Positions 11,102-22,473 of a stretch of 64,000 nucleotides of DNA are shown in pieces. The notes under the pieces were generated by a model that was not told the origin of the DNA, ran no database searches, and saw only the letters and a program-made list of their open reading frames with translations. The DNA comes from Sipunculus nudus. Lineage: Eukaryota; Annelida; Sipuncula; Golfingiida; Sipunculidae. Every line of letters begins with the position of its first letter. The stretch's first letter is position 1. The DNA is taken from contig CM049316.1 in NCBI GenBank assembly GCA_026874595.1, forward strand, positions 17,321,839-17,385,838, in the 5' to 3' direction. A program made the translations under genes and the position numbers.

Positions 11102-11309
11102 CAGGGGCGGATCCAGGATTTAGGAAAAGGGGGGTCCAACCCAGGAGGACAAATGAAAAACCTTAAAAAAAGGTCATCAGGTCTGAAAGGGGGGGGGGGT
11201 CCAGGCGGCAAAATTTTGTCTGAAGCCCTTAAAAAAACGTTCTTTTTCTTTATGAAAAAGTGGGGGTCCGCACCTCCTGGACTCCCCCCCCCCCCTGGAT
11301 CCGCTTCTG
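11102..11309. mobile_element. Short MITE with CAG..GCGGATCCA ends
   Basis: The 208-bp element starts CAGGGGCGGATCCAGG and ends CCTGGATCCGCTTCTG, inverted repeats of about 16 bp with two mismatches. CAGTC flanks both sides (11097-11101 and 11310-11314) as a probable 5-bp target duplication. CAG termini resemble hAT elements, but an 8-bp duplication is not seen, so the superfamily is open. The interior has a G-run on one side and a C-run on the other. Confidence 0.6.
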
Positions 11310-11344
11310 CAGTCCTGGCTATGCCCCTGTACATGGGGTGTGTT

Positions 11345-11640
11345 TGATATTTTATAGCATTTTACGCCTAATATTTCTCTCTAGGTTACATGTAAATGTT
11401 ATATGGACGTTTCCCTAAAGGTATAATCAAAGAGAAATGTTGAAATAAACTGTTTTCAAGTTGATGTTAAAATTATATTTGTTTGAACAACGGTAACATC
11501 TATAATCTGATAGATGATTAAAATTTAACGAACTTAAACTTCCACATATTTATTCCTCAACCAATCTCGATTACATTTGTGAAAAAAACAGGCTCACACG
11601 GTTGTCAGTAAATAGGTTTCTGACTACAGTTCCTAATAAA
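11345..11640. other. AT-rich DNA upstream of the promoter
   Basis: No gene or repeat boundary is recognised here. Confidence 0.4.
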
Positions 11641-11654
11641 TATTGCTGTTTGCT

Positions 11655-11720
11655 TGACGTCACGATTTTGACCAATCGCCGTTCACTTTTTTCGCGCGGG
11701 AAACTCGAATCAGCGCCAAG
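11655..11720 (+). promoter_or_regulatory. TATA-less promoter with CRE, CCAAT and E2F-type sites
   Basis: Within 66 bp there is a perfect CRE (TGACGTCA, 11655-11662), a CCAAT box (11672-11676), a strong E2F-type site (TTCGCGCGGGAAA, 11691-11703) and a second E2F-like site in reverse orientation (AGCGCCAAG, 11712-11720). The combination and the spacing of CRE and CCAAT are typical of animal cell-cycle and DNA-replication promoters. The stretch is locally CpG-rich in an AT-rich neighbourhood, and a splice donor follows 50 bp downstream. Assigning this as a promoter is an inference from motif clustering. Confidence 0.6.
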
Positions 11721-11770
11721 CGGGCAGGGAAAAAGAGTTCAACATCACGCACAGATCCGGCAAGTACGGG
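11705..11770 (+). other. Probable non-coding first exon
   Basis: The exon start is only approximate and depends on the transcription start near the E2F sites. It ends at a strong splice donor, GGG followed by GTAAGTG, at 11770/11771. It contains no ATG, so it would be 5' untranslated. Support is the promoter motifs immediately upstream plus the donor. Confidence 0.45.
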
Positions 11771-11873
11771 GTAAGTGCATATTCATGGCCGTATAGGCCA
11801 ACTTAACATATTCAGTTATATCACTCTGATTCTTCTTTTCATAAAGTGTAAAACCACTGATTGTTTTCTTCAG

Positions 11874-11921
11874 GTGACAAAGAGTATCAATATATATGGT
11901 GAATGCTCTATATTATCGCCC
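11874..11921 (+). other. Candidate 48-nt exon
   Basis: It is flanked by a good acceptor (TTGTTTTCTTCAG ending at 11873) and a good donor (GTAAGTG from 11922). One frame is open through all 16 codons. It contains an ATG in another frame, which could make a short upstream ORF if the exon is used. Existence is inferred from splice signals only. Confidence 0.35.
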
Positions 11922-12114
11922 GTAAGTGTTACTTTCTGTGAAATCTCTTACGTCAAATTGTATTAATTTGGGCAAAATCGGGTAGCATATTTAGACTGGT
12001 GCATTCGACAGGCGTTGCTCGATTCTCACACTATTGCCATGGGAACATTGTAAAAATATAAATGGACGATTGAACATGTGAATGTTTTGTTGGACGAAGG
12101 CCCCCCCTCCCACC

Positions 12115-12116
<2 letters not shown>

Positions 12117-12164
<48 letters not shown>
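12117..12164. repeat. (CT)n microsatellite
   Basis: Pure CT tract next to a C-rich stretch. Confidence 0.95.
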
Positions 12165-12168
<4 letters not shown>

Positions 12169-12247
12169 GGACCAAAATGCCCCCACCCCTGGGTCAAAAG
12201 TCCCTTAACCTTAGGCTAATGAGAAAGGGGACAAAAGCCTCCTTCAG

Positions 12248-12250
<3 letters not shown>

Positions 12251-12308
<58 letters not shown>

Positions 12309-12312
12309 GATT

Positions 12313-12355
<43 letters not shown>
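12251..12355. repeat. (TA)n microsatellite, interrupted
   Basis: Two TA blocks separated by ATAGATTTATA. Confidence 0.95.
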
Positions 12356-13419
12356 GCTTTAAGAAGTAGGAAGTGGCCAGTGGTTGATCCAGAGGGGTAA
12401 GTGCACTTATTTGTAAAAAAAATGTTGATATTATATCTATAATTGGCAGTGTAAGTGAAGTTAGTGCAAAAGACGTGCCAGCCATGCAACATTTTAGGTC
12501 ACACTGAAAAAATATATCCAAAATAAAATGATTTCCAGCAGCCAGATTTTGGTAGCTTGAAGCCATTCATACATCAGTTTGCTGTACACCCACAAAGTAA
12601 TCCACTTTTCAAAGTTTCACTGAGAAAGTCCTGAAAAGTGAAATGGTTGGCTGAGGTATGAGTCCTCTATGTCTTCACTGTGTCTAAAGACACATTTTTT
12701 TTTCAATAAGTGTATCACAATTAATTGCTTTATGTTTTAAGTATTATATATCAGACACAGCTCTTGATAATGCTTTATATTAACAAAATATAAAGCAGAG
12801 AATCATATTTGCCATTGGATGTAATCATGTTCAATTTTAAATTGACATCATATTGCCCATAAAACTGGGGCTCCGTATCTCACTGTTTAACACACAAAGT
12901 AATGAGTTGTGCATTATTTTTAATACTTTAATTAAAAATAAAACGGCTTCTGACTTCCCACTTCCGAGTTTTATTTATTGCCAGCTAATGGATGGTTATT
13001 TTATCATTTTCGAGTTTGAACTTGCTTTATCGTCCACACATGGAGAACTGATTTTTTCAGGTGAAACTATTTAACTTTATATTGATCCGCAGTTTTTGTA
13101 ATGGTATGTGTTTACATGGTAATTATATGTTTTGTTGAATTCATTAACACTTGGGATAATCCCTGTAACCATATGGGTGGCTTGCCCTAGCTCCTGTGCT
13201 TTCTCCAATCACTTAGCCCATAAGAATGAACTCCTCAATTGCTTTTTTTCAGTGACTGACGCATTGTGGAGTCCATAGATTGCACCTGCAGTTAACTGTG
13301 ATTATAACACTCCATAAACAACTGTGAGATTTAACATATATCCACTGATTAATGTTCAGTACATCTATGTGTATTGTATATTTGACCACTAGAAAACATT
13401 ACTGTTCTGTTCTCAGCCC
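12356..13419. other. Probable intron or intergenic stretch
   Basis: No coding segment is recognised. A splice-like acceptor (TTTTTTCAG at about 13060) and donor (GTATGTG at about 13102) bracket 41 bp, but such pairs arise by chance in AT-rich DNA, so no exon is called. Confidence 0.35.
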
Positions 13420-13592
13420 TATTATGCACCAAGGAAGTTAAAACATGAACATAATAGTACACAGGCCTAAAGCCTTATACAGGACTGCCACCAATTACAA
13501 GATGTCTACCGGGGCTCCTAATACTTCAATTCTCTCTGGACAAATACTATCAGTTGTTGATCTACAGGTGCTCCATCATCAGCAGCTTTCCA
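13420..13592 (+). CDS. Candidate exon with start codon downstream of the E2F promoter
   Basis: A good acceptor (TACTGTTCTGTTCTCAG) ends at 13419. Within the exon, an ATG in good context (CAAGATGTC) at 13502 opens a frame beginning MSTGAPNTSILSGQ and continuing ILSVVDLQVLHHQQL. The exon could end at the GTGCTC after 13566 or at the weak donor near 13592. The frame stays open to 13954, but its last part lies in a MITE and is unlikely to be coding. No family is recognised. Later exons were not found, so this may be the start of a gene continuing beyond repeats or a non-coding RNA. Confidence 0.3.
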
Positions 13593-13744
13593 GAATGGTT
13601 ATTTTTTGTTACAGGCCTTTTAATATACAACATTATGTGAACATTGGTCTGCTAAAACCATCGGAAATATTTTTATTTAATTTTCTTTCTAAGAGTAACA
13701 GATCGTATCGTACTAGAACCCCAGTTAGCCCTTTGGTGGGCCGG

Positions 13745-13777
13745 CGACGCAACAGATTCCTGAAACCTGTTGCGTCG
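13745..13777. repeat. Perfect 11-bp-stem hairpin
   Basis: CGACGCAACAG (13745-13755) and CTGTTGCGTCG (13767-13777) are perfect inverted repeats with an 11-bp loop. It is GC-rich in an AT-rich setting. Confidence 0.8.
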
Positions 13778-13869
13778 ACGTCGGCGGCTATCCAATCACT
13801 ATGCCATGTGCGAGAGATTAGACTTTTCAAAGAAAACCACCAAAAATCATTGAAAATCAACCAAAAGAT

Positions 13870-14220
13870 TGGACATAAAGGCCAAAAAAATAAAAGGTAT
13901 GGTTCTCAGGCACAGCCCAACCTCAATTTTAAACCCCCGCATAAAAAATTGTGATTTTGATTTTCAATAAAACTTACCAATTATTAGCTCCAGCCGCTCG
14001 AACATTTCTTTGAAGAAGATAAAATCATACAATTTTGATACCATTTCCTTTGTTATGTAGTGCCTTTACTTGTTTAGCAAAACAAATCTGATATTATCAT
14101 GCTCTTCCATTATCATTTAACATTTTTATCGAAACATACCAAAAAATTAAAATAAAAAAAAGCCAGCCTGCATTGATTTCTGAAAAAAAGTGCCTGAGAA
14201 CCAAACCTTTTTTTGGGGTC
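13870..14220. mobile_element. MITE with GGTTCTCAGGCAC inverted ends
   Basis: Left GGTATGGTTCTCAGGCAC (13896-13913) is mirrored by GTGCCTGAGAACCAAACC (14190-14207), 17 of 18 bases. An A-run outside the left copy faces a T-run outside the right copy. The AT-rich core has no coding potential. Outer limits and target duplication are not certain. Confidence 0.55.
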
Positions 14221-14309
14221 TTACTGATACCTTTCACATGCCTGATTATTTTCATACTTATGATAATTAGTTGAAAAAAGTTTAGTTTATAAATTTTATA
14301 AGATTTTTA

Positions 14310-16710
14310 AGCTCAGCTGACTATAAGTCATCTGAGCTATAGTGGTGGTCTATTGTCCGTCGTCCTTTAGACTGGCACGTTATGAAACTGTTAGACCTAC
14401 GAATCAAAAATTCGGCATACTGTTAAATGTCCCCAAGATCTCCTACCAAACCCAAAACTGGGTCACTCTGACTTCGTTTCTTCAAGAAATTAAGGAAAAA
14501 CCTCAAATTTCCATTAAAAATGTATTATCACACTTCAGGACTGCCTAATATCAAAACCACTTATCTGTTTTTCTTAATATTTACCAGGAGTATTCTCCTA
14601 TATATTTCCTATATACATGCCAGAAATTAAAACTGTTAAGTGTATTTTTTATTATAAGTTATGGGCTTGAACATATTGGACTTTGTAAAAAATTAGGAAA
14701 AATATTTGCTCACTTAACATGAAAATTGTTGAAGGTAGAGACTTTTTTTCCAAGTATATAACTTTGATTAATTAAGATTCAATTAGATCACAATTTTGTA
14801 AATTTTTTAAGTTGTTAGCATGAAAATAAAATCACTACCTTAAATTTTGCCCAACTTTGAACATGGTAGATTTTTTTCTTGTGAGTACTATTGATTTAAT
14901 TTTCACAGCATGTAAACATACAATTTAATTTGTTTAAATCTGATATTTTAAAATAAAGCTTGAAAATTAGGCTAGTTATTGAAATATTTCATGAGTGTCT
15001 ATTGTAGTCACTTAGTTTGTCCAGACTCAGGCAGCCCAGTTCTGGTCACTGGAAGTCTGCTATGCCATGGTTCCTGATTTGTTACTGTCACTGGGGGAGA
15101 CCCCATGCTGTGAAAGGTGTACAGTTATTCTCATAGCATCCCACCCCCAACCCTACTCACCAAGCGTAATGCAGTAATTGTTATTCTTTGCACTGATTTT
15201 ATTAATTGTAATGCTGTTTCCACCCCATTATACAAAACTTTCCTTGATAAAGTAATTTAAGGAGCATTCTGGAAGATGCCATGTTGTGTTAATGTAGCAT
15301 TTTTGAAGCAAATTATGGATAAATAAAGGTACAATTTAAAATTGTGAAATCTGAATCAAGTTTTATTTATAGATATTTATTGTTTTGCACATTTAAACAA
15401 TATATTTTTTTTGTAAGAATGAATATACATTTGTATGCATGATGTGGAGTTATCTGATTGTGATTTTTGATGATACAATTTACAATTATGAATCATATTT
15501 AGATATATATATAATATATTGGAAATGCATAGAAAAATAAACTTAAAATAAAAAAAATGATGTGATAATAAAATGAGGATTTAATAAAACATTTGTTCAT
15601 TATTTTCCTGCCTCAGCAGAATTGGAGATCACGCTTTGTTTGTCCCGTATGTATATGCGGAATTGTTGTAAATACCACCAACCCCCCCCCCCCCCCCCCC
15701 CCCCCTCGCTGCCAATGATTCCTTTGCAACTGTGCACTGAGACATTTGCTTTTATTGCAAATGTAAAAAATTGATTTAATTTTAAAAATAACTGGCTTAG
15801 AAAAAATTATGATCTAATCGAAACACATTCTTGCCTCAGGAGAATGGAACATAAAGTGATATCAGCTCTGTCTGTCCAGCATCTCTCCATTATCATTAAA
15901 TATATATTAACTGTGAAATTATTCCTATAAGCACTGTTGAAATAACTTTCATATACTGTATGTGGATTGATTAAAGCTAATAAAGTCTGAAATTTGAAAG
16001 AAACATATATTCAGTTGTGCAATATGGCAGTTGTTAAACTTTAAAACAATTTAATATAATAAAAAATGAAGAAATAATTGAAACTTCATATTTTATCAGC
16101 TTTGTTTGTCTACCATTCTGTCTGTCCTTTTTCAAATATTAAGTAATTGTGAATGAACTTTTTTATCCTTTAAGCATAGTTGAATTGAGTGAAAATCCTA
16201 TGTATATACACTATAATAAAACAGAGATGTTGTAACTCCCATCATTCCATCTTGCACCCCCCCCCCCCCTCCCCAAAACCACCACCACGTCCTTGCACCT
16301 GTGGACTGGGGACATTAGTTATATTTCAACTGTATAGATTTTATAAAATAAAAAAATACATATATCTAATAATATAAATTATTTAAAATATAGATCCAAT
16401 TGAACAAATGTGCAAGCTACTGGACTGTCAACAATTTATCTAAAAGCCAACCACTGATCATGGTAATAATATACATCTTATGTACACAAACTGCTCACAT
16501 GCTTCAAGTTTCACATTAGGAAATGCATGGTCTGGTCACAAAATATTATTTTCAACAATTCCTTTCTCATCAATACAAACCAATCATGTCAACCAGCCAT
16601 TGCCTTTATTACCTTTTCCTCTTAGACTTTATCTCCATTTGATATTATTTTAGATTTTTACCTTCAAGGTCAACTTCAGCTGAGCACAGTGACCCATGGG
16701 TCCTTTGTTG
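14310..16710 (+). mobile_element. Hairpin-headed dispersed element, long copy
   Basis: The left end is a hairpin: AGCTCAGCTGACT (14310-14322), loop ATA, AGTCATCTGAGCT (14326-14338), one mismatch. The right end near 16677-16710 is TCAGCTGAGCACAGTG followed by GACCCATGGGTC, a 12-bp perfect palindrome. The same head occurs at 25631, 39386 and 46273 and the same tail at 60841. The 2.4-kb interior is AT-rich with C-run-containing subrepeats (15682-15705, 16256-16269) and matches about 59840-60340. No protein is encoded. The mobility mechanism is unknown. Confidence 0.6.
15682..15705. repeat. Poly(C) tract
   Basis: Run of about 24 C, preceded by ACCACCAA. Confidence 0.95.
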
Positions 16711-16719
16711 TGTTGTGTG

Positions 16720-18461
16720 CACTCATGCCAGAATTTCTGCAGGGATGTTTGTGTAATTGGTTCTTGTTCAAAATGTTAAGTACATGCATTGTTCATATAC
16801 ATGTTACACATGTACTCAAAGGGGTATAATCAGGAGCAATATTATTCCTATTCTTTCACACTGTCAGGTCAGTTTTGCCTTATACAAAAGTTTCCTGGCA
16901 AAACCATCCTAGCATACAGTCTCATTTCCTCGCATACGACTGTTTAATACCTTTTTATAGCCCTGCGTGTTGGTAAAGTCTGTTTACCATAACAAGGCTG
17001 ACTGACCAGAAGTCCAATTAGGAGGGCCACATGCAGTGTTTCAGCCAGTATTATAATTGCATTACATTTTTTAGACCAAGTCAGTCAGGGCATCTCCTGA
17101 TTGGCACGTGTTGTGGCTCCACGCAGTACAGGGCCCAACGCAGTGTGTTTATGTTGACACCTGCAATCACACCTGATTCACTGTTTTCAACACTTGTTTA
17201 CAGAAGTAACCAAACGGTTACAAGGCAATATTTTGGCAGTTAAAGATCTCTTTTAAAGAGAAGAAGCTGTTGTTCATGTTAACATGCTTTATAGGTGATT
17301 GGTCCAACATTGAAGCATTTTACCTGGTGCATTACGGCTGTGGCCTGGCTTATTTTGCCCTAGTGAGGAGACATGTTGTTTTAGTGCAATCGTCTGTTGT
17401 CCCAATCACAGGAATAAGGCATGGCCAAATTTCAAATTTTAAGTTACCCATTTTCAGGTTACCTAATTTTGAAATTTGGTAACCCATTTTGTTTGGGTTA
17501 CTCATTCCATGTTTCAGATCACATGGACTCGGTACATTCAACTTACTGAACTCAAACAAACAATATGTAATGAACCAGGGATTGTTAGTAACTTAAAGTT
17601 GGCAATAAAGATTCAATTAAAAAACTTTGTTTTTAAACAGTTTATTCAATAAGCCGTCAACAGGGCAGAAACATTCCTTCAATTGCCTGAAGTAAGCATA
17701 TAGTGGGGTTTTCTGACATAACATGTAATAGTACCCACCTAATGTGTGTAACCCTTATGCTTACTGATGAAGTAGCAGCTTGTGTTGTTAAAAACTAAAA
17801 AGAGCACTGTAAAACGTGTGAACCAACTTGTAAAAGCAAATAAAAAAGATGAAAGCTGGCTCGCCTGTGGCTTACATATTTGTGAATGTGCTGAAAATTA
17901 AGACTATTATCTGTATTTTTTTCTATTTAATTATAAATAAAGTTCATTTGAAGACCAACTAATTTAAATGTTTTGCCTTTTGATAACTGTTTGCATGCAT
18001 TTTTGTTGTCTCAATTTGAAATACAGGATGTTAACAACATACTCTGTGTTTAATAAAATCAAAGGTTCAATGATTTTCATTGAAATTGTTGTACCAATTG
18101 ATAAACTTTTCTCTCTGATATTTTATTTGGAAATAATGATGTCGGCCAGTGGGGCACGTTTTGTCAAAGTGACTTGTCAGTGTCCAAATGTCCCTAAAAC
18201 TGATAATCCAAATATGATAGTTGATATTTTGCTAATTTTCAAGATTATTAAACAATTCTTATCCATATATAATCATGTCTAAAAAGTTTGTTGGATGATA
18301 AAATAACCTTTGGTTATGTTAAATGCATAATGTGTTTATAGCCACACCATACCAGTTTGTTTTTCGAATCAGTGTTAAATCCATTTAATATTGATCTTCT
18401 GTAAAAATTGTTTAACCTTTACCTACCGATAATCAGGAATAATTGGTTGTAAGATATATTA
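16720..18461. other. AT-rich stretch without recognised genes
   Basis: Open frames here are short and show no motif. An imperfect 23-bp-arm hairpin (17424-17447 with 17457-17479) has arms starting CCAAATTTCAAA. No splice-bounded exon could be argued. Confidence 0.4.
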
Positions 18462-19631
18462 CCTTCCAGACGGGTACATGCCGGTTTGCCGAATGCCGGA
18501 ATGCCGACTACCACCATGCCGATTCCTTTTTGCCGAAACGCCGGTCTGCCGACTGTGTCAATAAAACTGTAATATGAAGATGGTTTGGGGATATGATGCA
18601 TGAAATACATGCTAATGACCAAAATTCATAATGTTGTATGTTGAATAGGAGGAAATAGTTGTATCTGAGGCTGGAATTTGAAGGTGCAAAGCAGGACTCG
18701 GCAATAGCTTGCGGGCCCAAGTGTCATGGCCGACTGACTTCACCCACGCCCGGCAGTCGGCAAGTCCGCTGACCATACACAGCCAGGTCAACATGAAAAA
18801 GGAAGGCTTCCTCAGACAAATTAAACCGTTATTAATGGTCATATTTTACATTGTGTTTGCTTTGTGGAAGCATAAATACGATAAGAAAAGATATGTAAAA
18901 GGAATGTTAGACCGATCGTGGAACGAAATCCTTTATTGTATATTTTTTTCGAATTAGAGCGGACGTGAAAATGGTTCTGTTGGATATTTACAAATAAAAA
19001 AAACTGCACACTGCATTATTTAGTGATGAATATTATAATGCACATTAATCAGCACTCTTCTATTACTGATACATTTTAAATAAAATTTATGAATCAACTG
19101 AACTATTCTGATTACGGAATTCAGCAGATAATCTTGGGATCTTCAGTTAATATTCAACGGTCGGCTACTGGATGTGTCACAAACATGAACACACTGTTCA
19201 GTTGTATTTTATTTCGATATATTGTTAAAGTGTTCCATAGTACCATGAAGATGTATAATATTATGAGATACAACATTTTTAAAATTAATAGTATCTGTAC
19301 AATGAATATATTTTAGCGGTCCATGTATTCCAACACAGTCTATGGACATCAAAAGGAAACATTTTGATTTCGGGGTCTACTTAATTAGGGGATCAATGGG
19401 AGGGTAATTAGGAGTAACCATGGCCTTTTGATTGTTGAAACAACACCGGGGTAACTGATTTATCAAATGTAACCGAGAGCCATGTTCACTGAAGGGGAAC
19501 GATTATTTACTAATCCTTTTCCGGTGCATATTTCTTATTTCTTGAGAGCAATTTTCAGATTGAGAGGGATCGAAATCAATTTAACATTATATGAGAGAAA
19601 GAAAGACAGATAGCGATATCAATATAATTTT

Positions 19632-19634
<3 letters not shown>

Positions 19635-19681
<47 letters not shown>
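19635..19681. repeat. (GA)n microsatellite
   Basis: AG tract within the left half of the foldback element. Confidence 0.95.
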
Positions 19682-19684
<3 letters not shown>

Positions 19685-19835
19685 TTATGAGAGAGAATTC
19701 AAAGTAATATTCAAAAAGAGAAAGATCGCAATAAAAATAATACGTATTAATTGTTAGAGAGGACACAAAAAGTGTTTTAAAGAAAAAAGTATATAATTCT
19801 TTATTTTATACAAGAGAGCTTATGTTGTGTACATA

Positions 19836-19837
<2 letters not shown>

Positions 19838-19879
<42 letters not shown>
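19838..19879. repeat. (GA)n microsatellite
   Basis: Second AG tract within the foldback element. Confidence 0.95.
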
Positions 19880-19881
<2 letters not shown>

Positions 19882-20102
19882 TGAAAAGAGAGAGGGGAGA
19901 GATAACTTTATTTATAATATTAAATATACATTTGTTAGCGAGGAATATATAAGTATTAATGTGTATTATAATACAATCGGAATTGAATTATAATGAATAT
20001 AAATGAAGAATTAGGATGTTTATTTATTGTACGGAAGAGTATAATATATAGGCCTATACATTGTATATATATATACATGGTATATGTGCAATCATGGGAA
20101 CA

Positions 20103-20360
20103 AAAATCACCGTCTGCAAAAATAATTTACTGATATGAACAAGTAAATTATCATCATGTGACACATTTTTATACACGCAGGAATCGCCGTCTGCTGAAAT
20201 AATTTACTGATATGTACAAGTAAATCATCATCATGTGACACAATTTTATACACGCAAGAATCGCCGTTTGCTGAAATAATTTACTGATAGTACAAGTAAA
20301 TCATCATCATGTGACACATTCTTATACACGCAAGAATTGCCGTCTGCTGAAATAATTTAT
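20103..20360. repeat. Three tandem copies of an approximately 82-bp unit
   Basis: Each unit contains CGTCTGC(T/A)(G/A)AAATAATTT, ACTGATA, AAGTAAATCATCATCATGTG and ACACATT..TATACACGCA in the same order. The units form the centre of the foldback element. Confidence 0.9.
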
Positions 20361-21246
20361 AATATTATATTAGTCTCTCTCATAATATTTTACTGATCGC
20401 TCTATATCACTCATCATAACATATTGACCTCTCTCTAAACTAGAATGTTATATTAGTCTAGCTCTCTTTCATAATGTTATTTTTCTCTCTCAATATTAAC
20501 TCTCTCTCTCATATTGTTGCCCTTCAGTGAACATAGATACCAATTACTCACAATGAGTCCGTTACTCTGGTGCTGTTTCAACAATCGATTGGTCACGGTT
20601 ACTCGTAATCCCATTGATCCATTAATTAACAAGAAACACATGAAACACAGAAGCATTAGCTATTTGATATTTGCCGTTTGACGATCCGTCGATCAGGTGT
20701 TACCATATGTATATAGTATTATGCTCATGCATCCATAGAGAAAACAGCATATATTTTCAACACTGTTTACGGTTTTTTAATTGATTTTGCTTGACCAAAA
20801 GAAGCTATTCTTCAGCCGACTTGCCGACTGCCGGGCGCGGGTGAAGTCAGACGGCCATGACGCATGGACCCGCCTAGGCTATTGCCGAGTCCTGCTTTGC
20901 ACCTTCAAATTCCAGCCTGAGATACAACTATTTCCCCATATTCTGCATAAATCATAATGAAATTTAGTCATTAGCATGTATTTCAAGCATCATATCCCGA
21001 AACCACCTTCATATTACAGTTTTATTGACACAGTCGGGAGACCGGCGTTTCGACAAAAAGGAATCGGCATGGTGGTAGTCGGCATTCCGGTTTTCGGCAA
21101 TCAGGAATGACACCCTTCCAGACCATATAGTACGTGAAGGGTACAGAGGGACATCAATATAGTGGTGCCCCCCTCCCCAACTTTTTGACAAGAGGGGGAT
21201 GGTCAATGTAATCCTCCTCTCCCCACCACACTATTCAGAGATATTA

Positions 21247-21250
21247 TATA

Positions 21251-21338
<88 letters not shown>
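21247..21338. repeat. (TCTA)n followed by (TA)n
   Basis: About ten TATC units grade into a pure TA tract. Confidence 0.95.
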
Positions 21339-21342
<4 letters not shown>

Positions 21343-21485
21343 TTTATTGCAAATGATATATATTAACAAATAGAATTAAAGACTGGTTCCATTTATGAGT
21401 TTACTATGAAATGCAGGGTTGGAGCCAGGTACTTGTACCTGTACCTGGATGAGTACCTAGGTACACAATTCAGATATAATTATAC

Positions 21486-22466
21486 CAAGGAGTTTACAGG
21501 ACTGGAGTAACAACTGTCAGAAGCCCTGCCAGGTCGCGAGTGTCAGTCGTGCGCTAATTGCAATTAAGACATGATAAGCCCATTAACTCTATTGTACGCC
21601 TATTGTTCCGCGGTGTCAGGCGCAGCGGCGGCACGGCCTTTGATAAAGCGAGCCTGCTAGATGTTACTTCTGCGGTCCGCTGTAGCTCGCTGAAGCGGAG
21701 AGCGATATATCCAGTAACTGAGCAGTAAATCACTGGAATAACATTGACCGGAATTATGAATGCGCAAATGGTTTGTTTTGTCAAGAATTATGCGCAACAA
21801 ATATATCTAGAGAGGTCTCGTATTGAGGAATCACTTGACCAATTTTTGGATAGATGCGGACACTCTACATCAACTTATGCCGTGATTCATGATGGACGAC
21901 TGATAAGTGTAAACCTTACTTTCCCTGAATAACTTCGGAATTATAAAAAATTCCATCAGTTCCCACACTTCTGACTTATATTAATAATTGGCCATGTATT
22001 ATAGTATTCCGACGATAAAAAAAATTTTTTTAGCTTATGCTCGGATGACTTTCATTTTGATGGATAACAGCGAGCCATTGTCCGCTCTGTCACTGACGGC
22101 GTTGTTCTCGTATTATCGCCCATATGTACCGCAGCCAAGCTATAGCTCAGGCGTCATTAGCAACGAAACCTTCACACACGTTTCCCACACATATGGAAAT
22201 ATGGTGTTCAAACTTATGATTGTTTAAATATTTATATTAAGTACTACCGGAGATAAATTTCGCGTTAGTTCACATTGGTGGTCTCCGGGAACTAACGAGC
22301 TGTTCCGAAGTCACGCCGAAGGGTGGTCTCTCGCGCTGAATCAATTAGCGCCGGGCTTATCAGCGGCATCTCTATGTGCCATTGAGCAGCGAGTTTTATG
22401 ACCCCCGTCAGCAACATCCGACACGGCCAGACTCTCACTTGATACTCCATCCCTGTAAACTCCTTG
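21486..22466 (+). mobile_element. 981-bp inverted-repeat element, copy 1
   Basis: The ends are CAAGGAGTTTACAGG...CCTGTAAACTCCTTG; the terminal inverted repeats extend about 30 bp with a few mismatches. A perfect 7-bp target duplication ATTATAC lies at 21479-21485 and 22467-22473. Subterminal zones share GCGCTAATTG and GATAAGCCC in inverted order. Termini fit the hAT consensus YARNG, but a 7-bp duplication is unusual for hAT; P-like and Dada-like elements also make 6-8-bp duplications. The superfamily is left open. Three short frames (76, 62 and 79 codons) show no recognised domain, so it is probably non-autonomous. Confidence 0.85.
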
Positions 22467-22473
22467 ATTATAC

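Larger units (their letters stand above)
18472..21113. mobile_element. MULE-like foldback element with about 300-bp terminal inverted repeats
   Basis: About 18472-18772 is mirrored at about 20813-21113. The outermost part is built of TGCCG-containing subrepeats (for example GAATGCCGGAATGCCGAC). A second inner pair of arms matches: about 19380-19495 with 20524-20636. The GA arrays on the left face CT-rich DNA on the right. Perfect 10-bp direct repeats CCTTCCAGAC flank it (18462-18471 and 21114-21123), which fits the 9-10-bp duplications of Mutator-type elements. No transposase is encoded, so this is non-autonomous. Superfamily assignment is inference from duplication length and long arms. Confidence 0.75.

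Noticed and set aside
13445-13954. A continuous 169-codon frame taken as a single-exon gene
   Set aside because: The 3' part enters a MITE and the 5' part precedes the better-placed ATG; only the splice-bounded portion is kept, at low confidence.
21554-22227. Three small frames in the 981-bp element as a transposase
   Set aside because: They are 62-79 codons, in different frames and without catalytic motifs; identity between the copies reflects recent movement, not coding constraint.
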